A stretch of 64,000 nucleotides of DNA. It comes from Ridgeia piscesae (Eukaryota; Annelida; Polychaeta; Sabellida; Siboglinidae). The notes beneath the pieces are model-generated. The model did no database searches. It was not told the DNA's origin and worked only from the letters and a program-made list of their open reading frames with translations. The stretch is taken from positions 310,001 through 374,000 of the forward strand of contig JAODUO010000425.1 in the NCBI GenBank assembly GCA_025642075.2, given 5' to 3'. The translations under genes and the position numbers were made by a program. Below are positions 59,077 to 64,000 of this stretch, piece after piece; within the stretch, counting starts at the first letter, position 1; each line of letters begins with the position of its first letter.

Positions 59077-59189
59077 GACATGATCAGGACAGTAGGACAT
59101 GTCCTGGAGACACTGGGTGGCTGTGGACTGAGGACGACTTCTGTTACTTCCGCATTGTCAACAACTACTACTACCAAAGGGTGGGACAG
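59077..59189 (+). other. Candidate unassigned exon
   Basis: A non-repetitive 113-base segment lies between GCACTACAG and GGGACAG followed by GTAGGG. It is open in two frames; one reads GWLWTEDDFCYFRIVNNYYYQ inside. The array that follows copies GGGACAGGTAGGG, the pattern expected if this were an exon end with its donor. Its length (3n+2) does not fit directly between phase-0 exons 16 and 17 unless another short exon is used, and no homology is recognised. Confidence 0.25.
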
Positions 59190-59880
59190 GTAGGGTACAG
59201 TGGGGTAGGTGGGACAGGTAGGGTACAGTGGGGTAGGGTGGGACAGGTAGGGTACAGTGGGGTAGGTGGGACAGGTAGGGTACAGTGGGGTAGGGTGGGA
59301 CAGGTAGGGTACAGTGGGGTAGGTGGGACAGGTAGGGTACAGTGGGGTAGGGTGGGACAGGTAGGGTACAGTGGGGTAGGTGGGACAGGTAGGGTACAGT
59401 GGGGTAGGGTGGGACAGGTAGGGTACAGTGGGGTAGGGTGGGACAGGTAGGGTACAGTGGGGTAGGGTGGGTACAGTGGGGTAGGGTGGGACAGTGGGGT
59501 AGGTGGGACAGGTAGGGTACAGTGGGGTAGGGTGGGACAGGTAGGGTACAGTGGGGTAGGGTGGGACAGGTAGGGTACAGTGGGGTAGGTGGGACAGGTA
59601 GGGTACAGTGGGGTAGGGTGGGACAGGTAGGGTACAGTGGGGTAGGTGGGACAGGTAGGGTACAGTGGGGTAGGGTGGGACAGGTAGGGTACGGTGGGGT
59701 AGGGTGGGACAGGTAGGGTACGGTGGGGTACGGTGGGACAGGTAGGGTACAGTGGCATAGGGTGGGACAGGTAGGGTACAGTGGCGTAGGGTGGGACAGG
59801 TAGGGTACAGTGGGGTAGGGTGGGACAGGTAGGATATAGTGGGGTAGGGTGGGACAGGTAGGGTACAGTGGGGTAGGGTG
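59180..59880 (+). repeat. Intron 16 array: 28/29-nt G-rich minisatellite
   Basis: About 24 copies with GGGTGGGACAGGTAGGGTAC then AGTGGGGTA. Two forms (GGGGTAGGTGGGAC and GGGGTAGGGTGGGAC) alternate, making a 57-nt dimer on the left. The plus strand is strongly G-rich with repeated GGG/GGGG runs and could form G-quadruplexes. Confidence 0.93.
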
Positions 59881-60460
59881 TCATAGCTCGCAGTCTTGCA
59901 CTTTTCTCTCTGTTCTCCTGGTGTGTCACTTGCTGTGTCTATGTCAGTGTCAGTGTCAGTCTGTACATGTCTCATCACAACATACTCGGCTGGTAGATGG
60001 GTGGAAGTGGATTGATGGAGGAATGGAAGCATGGTGGCGTGGATGAATGAATGGAAGGATGAAGGGTGGATAATTGGATGGAGGAGTGGGAGGATGGAGG
60101 GGTGGATACTGTGTTGTGGCAACATGTTGCTCAAATCATAGCAACCATTGGTCTTGTCTCCCATTGATAATGCCACCCATTGGTCATGTCACGTATTGGT
60201 CATGTCATCCATTGGTCATGTCTCCCGTTTTAGAAATGCATTAATTGTGTTATTATCATATAACTTCACTTTTTATAAATTTGTTCCATATGTTAGGGCC
60301 ATAGTGACCAGTGACCATCACAGTGACATTTTGTGGATACACTTGATTTTGTGAAGAGTCTTGATTTTAACTGACGACGGCATCAGGCTGTTTAATTTGT
60401 CCTGACATGACGTGACATCTGGTGGTAAAATTTCACCGTGTAATTCACCCTTCATCACAG
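59881..60460 (+). other. Intron 16 tail
   Basis: Mostly unique. Short local repeats: a GGATGGAGG-type stretch at 60,000-60,110 and four CCATTGGTCATGTC-like units at 60,156-60,225. No gene seen. Confidence 0.65.
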
Positions 60461-60586
60461 GAGAGCTCTAGTCCACGCACTCACCCTGTATGCATGTCTT
60501 ACAGGAGAGTTACACTGACTCAAGTGTCACTAACTAACACTGTTCTGTCATCTGGTATTGTCACATCTTGTCACATATTGTCACAG

Positions 60587-60815
60587 CACAACCCAGAGGT
60601 GAGGGACCTGAATGAGAACTCACTGCCGACAACAACTACAACAACTACAACAACCAGTATAACTACGTCCAGTATCACTGTGCCTGCAGCAACGACTCCT
60701 CCAACATTGTCTGATCACCCACATCGCCATGGCGACCGCGACCGAGGTGTGGGGGCACGCAACAAGACAGTGGGGGTACAGCCCACCCACACACCCTCAC
60801 CACCCATGTCACATG
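60587..60815 (+). CDS. MAP4K4/MINK1/TNIK-like: Exon 17: Thr-rich linker (HNPEVRDLNENSLP)
   Basis: It reads HNPEVRDLNENSLP, a poly-Thr tract, SITTSSITVPAATTPPTL, then basic HRHGDRDRGVGARN and a PTHTPSPPMSH end plus one base. NPEVR recalls the short NPE/DxR motifs of the vertebrate linker. Phase 0 to 1. The acceptor is CATATTGTCACAG; the TTGTCACA element just before it is present three times. The donor is GTAAGA at 60816. An in-frame upstream acceptor (CTTCATCACAG ending at 60460) would add 42 codons without a stop, a possible alternative start. Confidence 0.82.
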
Positions 60816-60912
60816 GTAAGACATCAGGGCAGTTACGAAATATAAAAGTTATATTAGTTGTTAGGCTTAGTCAAATGTAATATGACTGTGTATGTGACCT
60901 GAGGAGATAATA

Positions 60913-62335
60913 TGTGACGCGGCATGCCAAAACCAGGCTTTTTTAGGCAAGTTGACAATTCCATATTATTATATATTCAATTAGAGGAGATGAAGAGCTT
61001 TAAAATGATACCAAGATGAACACTCTATCTTATGTATGCGCGAAGATATTCCACTTCAAGTGCATAAGTTTGTGGAATGTCACTTCAGAGAAAATGAGCT
61101 TTTAAAGTGATCGGTCATAAAAAGTGATATCGTGGAACATTACCATAGCAACCACACATTTATAATGCTCCAATTTTCCTGAAATTTTGCATAGACATAG
61201 AGATGGTGTATCCTTTTTTGTATACACATAATATGTGGAAGTATAATTAGGAAATATTAACCCTGCGACCGGCCAAGGCTGATTAATCGGCCCGAGAGAC
61301 CTTCTTGAATAAAAACATTTTTAGTTTGCATAACCAGTAACCGACCCGCGCATGATTGGTATCATCGGATAGCTGACAGATTTTTCAAGATGGTGTATAT
61401 TTATTTATGAGCAGATTGAATGGCAGCTAGCTACACGCGGGCGGACAAAACGTGTGACAAAGTTGATGCCCAAATTTGGGTGATTTACTACGTCTTCCGT
61501 AACGAATTTACGCATCCATTCATAAAGGTCGGACCCCTGCATACGTGGCACCAATAGAGAGCTCTGTTCTTGCCCAATCTGGGAAAAATAAACGTGGGTG
61601 GGGCTGGTCCAACGAATCAGAACCAAGCTTTCAAACACCGCGTCATCATCCAGCCGGAGCAGAAGTAAATAACAAGATGGCAGACGTTCGTGTTGAAGAA
61701 CTTTCTAGATTCAAATGTTTACTTCAGATTATCTAAAGTTACCACATCTATGTTTCGACAAAACAACTGACAGTATTCAAGAATATGACTATTATACTAG
61801 TTGAAATAGTTAGAATGACTTTGGATGCTTTTTGGTCTGAAAAATCGACCAACATCAGCGCAACATTTCACCGCTCGCGCCGCGGGTTTGCGCCGGAGGC
61901 GAATGCAGCAGCGATTGGGCGGCCTAAAATGGTCTACCTCGGTGTTGAAAAAAATCTAAAAAATAAAAGTTCTCAACGGATTTGATTCATTTTATGTTAT
62001 TTGGCAGCTAAAATGTATGGCTACATTTGTCTCACAGGAAGTAGGAAATTTGTTCGTTCAGTATTTATTTGGGGGCAGGATAGTGCGCTAAAATGGCTTT
62101 ATTTTAGAGTAATTAGCTGTGGAATTAATAAGGGGCTTGCATTAAAATGCTCACTATTACCCCTTTCAACACTGTTTCATGGTATCTATTATGGACATAT
62201 TGAAAGATTGATGATTTTGCTGATTGATTCCACCAAGAACCCACTTTCGACATTTTGAGGGCATGCTGACTAATTACGCCCTGGCGCTGATCGCGGATCT
62301 GCGACAAGCGCCTGGTTTTGGCGTGCCGCGTCACA
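60913..62335. mobile_element. 1.4 kb terminal-inverted-repeat DNA element, non-autonomous
   Basis: The left end TGTGACGCGGCATGCCAAAA then CCAGGC and the right end, reversed, TGTGACGCGGCACGCCAAAA then CCAGGC, match with one difference over 26 bases. TA (or ATAT, ambiguous because palindromic) flanks both ends. Outside, the left flank CTGAGGAGATAA and the right flank GTATGTGACCTGAG together make one unit of the 24-nt array, so the element landed in that repeat. No transposase frame is seen; small frames inside are below 90 codons. TA-type duplication suits Tc1/mariner or ISL2EU-like groups. Confidence 0.85.
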
Positions 62336-63605
62336 TATGTATGTGACCTGAGAAGATAATGTGTACATGACCTGAGGAGATAATGTGTACGTAACCTGAG
62401 GGGATAATGTGTACATGACCCGAGGAGATAATGTGTACATGACCTGAGGAAATAATGTGTACGTGATCTGAGGAGATAATGTGTACGTGACCTGAGGAGA
62501 TAATGTGTATATGACCCGAGGAGATAATGTGTACGTGATCTGAGGAGATAATGTGTACGTGACCTGAGGAGATAATGTGTATGTGACCTGAGGAGATAAT
62601 GTGTACGTGACCTGAGGAGATAATGTGTACATGACCTGAGGAGATAATGTGTACGTGACCTGAGGAGATAATGTATACATGACCTGAGGAGATAATGTGT
62701 ACATGACCTGAGGGGATAATGTGTACATGACCTGAGGAGATAATGTGTACATGACCCGAGAGGATAATGTGTACGTGATCTGAGGAGATAATGTGTACAT
62801 GACCTGAAGACATAATGTGTATGTGACCTGAGGAGATAATGTGTACATGACCTGAGGAGATAATGTGTACGTGACCTGAGGAGATAATGTGTACGTGACC
62901 TGAGGAGATAATGTGTACATGACCTGAGGAGATAATGTGTACGTGACCTGAGGAGATAATGTGTACATGACCTGAGGAGATAATGTGTACATGACCCGAG
63001 GAGATAATGTGTACGTGATCTGAGGAGATAATGTGTACATGACCTGAGGAGATAATGTGTACGTGACCTGAGGAGATAATGTGTACGTGACCTGAGGAGA
63101 TAATGTGTACGTGACCTGATGAGATAATGTGTACGTGACCTGAAGACATAATGTGTACGTGACCTGAGGAGATAATGTGTACATGACCTGAGGAGATAAT
63201 GTGTACATGACCTGAGGAGATAATGTGTACGTGACCTGAGGAGATAATGTGTACATGACCTGAGGAGATAATGTGTACATGACCTGAGGGGATAATGTGT
63301 ACATGACCTGAGGAGATAATGTGTACATGACCCGAGAGGATAATGTGTACGTGATCTGAGGGATAATGTGTACATGACCTGAAGAATAATGTGTATGACC
63401 GAGGAGATAATGTGTACGTGACCTGAGGAGATAATGTGTACTGACCTGAGGAGATAATGTGTACGTGACCTGAGAGATAATGTGTACATGACCTGAAGAT
63501 AATGTGTATGTGACCTGAGGAGATAATGTGTACGTGACCTGAGGAGATAATGTGTACATGACCTGAGGAGATAATGTGTACATGACCTGAGGAGATAATG
63601 TGGTG
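62336..63605 (+). repeat. Intron 17 array: 24-nt minisatellite
   Basis: About 53 copies with GACCTGAGGAGATAATGTGT then ACGT/ACAT. One copy lies left of the inserted element at about 60,887-60,912. Blocks with variants (GACCCGAGAGGATAATG, GAAGACATAATG) recur at 62,750-62,830 and 63,330-63,400, indicating a duplicated block of about 570 bases. Minus-strand frames of 272-494 codons are artefacts of the 24-nt period. Confidence 0.94.
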
Positions 63606-63629
63606 TCACTTTGTTTTGTCTTTGTTCAG

Positions 63630-63781
63630 CTGGGCCTAGACAGGGCAGTGCCAGTGGGGTGCTGCCAGATTTACTGCCCCCTCAGTTGCCCCCTCGTGCC
63701 CCCACAGACACAGGGGGCAGCCAGCGCCCCCAGGACACAGGGGGCAACCAGCACCCCCAGGATAAGAGTAACTCAGACGAG
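63630..63781 (+). CDS. MAP4K4/MINK1/TNIK-like: Exon 18: Gly/Pro/Gln-rich linker
   Basis: The G from exon 17 plus CT gives Ala, then GPRQGSASGVLPDLLPPQLP, PRAPTDTGGSQRPQDTGGNQ and HPQDKSNSDE. Phase 1 to 0. The acceptor is TCTTTGTTCAG and the donor GTGAGT begins at 63782. SASGVLPDLL is like the PDLL motifs I recall near the CNH domain of vertebrate relatives, and PPQLPPR is a candidate SH3 ligand. The duplicated QDTGG segments are a small coding repeat. Confidence 0.88.
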
Positions 63782-63819
63782 GTGAGTTGTAGAACACTGT
63801 AATCATTGACCAGTGTTAC

Positions 63820-63990
63820 CGCCTGGCAGCATTACATATGTCAGCATTGCATCTGTCAGCATTACACCTGTAAATATTACACTTGTCGTCGACATTTCAC
63901 CTACCAGCATTGCCCCTGTCAGCATTACAACTGTCAGCTTTTCATTTGTCAGTGTGGACCTGTCAGCATTATACCTGTCAAAGATTTATG
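63820..63990 (+). repeat. Intron 18 start: loose 15-nt repeats
   Basis: About nine degenerate units of TGTCAGCATTACACC follow the exon 18 donor at a distance of about 40 bases; the array is cut by the window edge. Confidence 0.75.
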
Positions 63991-64000
63991 GGTCAGTCGT

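Noticed and set aside
59037..60176. 379-codon minus-strand Pro/Tyr/Leu-rich frame
   Set aside because: The antisense of the G-rich array gives PTPLYPTCP repeats; low complexity, no domain.
61405..62258. Small open frames (60-85 codons) inside the TIR element
   Set aside because: No transposase motif, short, in different frames and strands; the element looks non-autonomous.
62125..63609. 494-codon minus-strand frame with THYLLRSC repeats
   Set aside because: The 24-nt array read antisense; no other evidence.

Overview
The window is eukaryotic (animal) genomic DNA. It carries part of a single plus-strand gene, seen as 18 supported exons totalling about 2.3 kb in 64 kb. The exons encode a germinal-centre kinase of the misshapen/NIK group, co-orthologous to vertebrate MAP4K4, MINK1 and TNIK. 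Seen directly: exon pieces of the kinase domain in order ([60 protein letters not shown]), then an acidic linker, a Pro/Gln/His-rich stretch and further low-complexity linker exons. All are joined by GT-AG introns with compatible phases. The N-lobe lies before base 1 and the C-terminal CNH domain would lie beyond base 64000. The introns and repeats fit an invertebrate. Amphioxus is my leading guess, because I recall (unchecked) that intronic minisatellites touching exon borders were reported there; a mollusc or another lophotrochozoan is not excluded.

About three quarters of the window is tandem repeat, and nearly every long intron has its own unrelated unit (12 to 74 nt). The striking pattern is that many arrays are built from the splice junction they touch. 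Intron 1 (36-9028) is two arrays meeting: one copies the end of exon 1, the other copies the acceptor and start of exon 2. Intron 3 repeats the end of exon 3 with its GTGAGT donor. Introns 5 and 14 begin with short donor-derived arrays. Introns 6, 9, 10 and 12 end in acceptor-derived arrays; the one in intron 10 is 8.4 kb with roughly 415 copies of the acceptor and first exon bases. Introns 7, 11 and 13 show weaker versions. Other arrays (introns 4, 5, 8, 10, 15, 17) show no clear junction origin.

Layout: 1-9028 intron 1; 9029-10421 exons 2-4; 10422-16852 introns 4 and 5 with four arrays; 16853-19248 exons 6-8; 19249-28202 intron 8 with an 8.6 kb, 74-nt array; 28203-28950 exons 9-10; 28951-39020 intron 10 with a 12-nt and a 20-nt array; 39021-39664 the large exon 11; 39665-46438 intron 11; 46439-50925 exons 12-15, with a decayed non-LTR retrotransposon in intron 13; 50926-60586 introns 15/16 with several arrays and a TTAA-flanked insertion; 60587-63781 exons 17-18 separated by a terminal-inverted-repeat element and a 24-nt array.

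The exons would be spliced into one cytoplasmic Ser/Thr kinase of the JNK/Hippo/cytoskeletal signalling branch. The long coiled coil that in vertebrate relatives directly follows the PGESTL motif is absent. Homopolymer runs and indel-rich patches inside some arrays look like assembly or consensus artefacts, so copy numbers should be treated as approximate.
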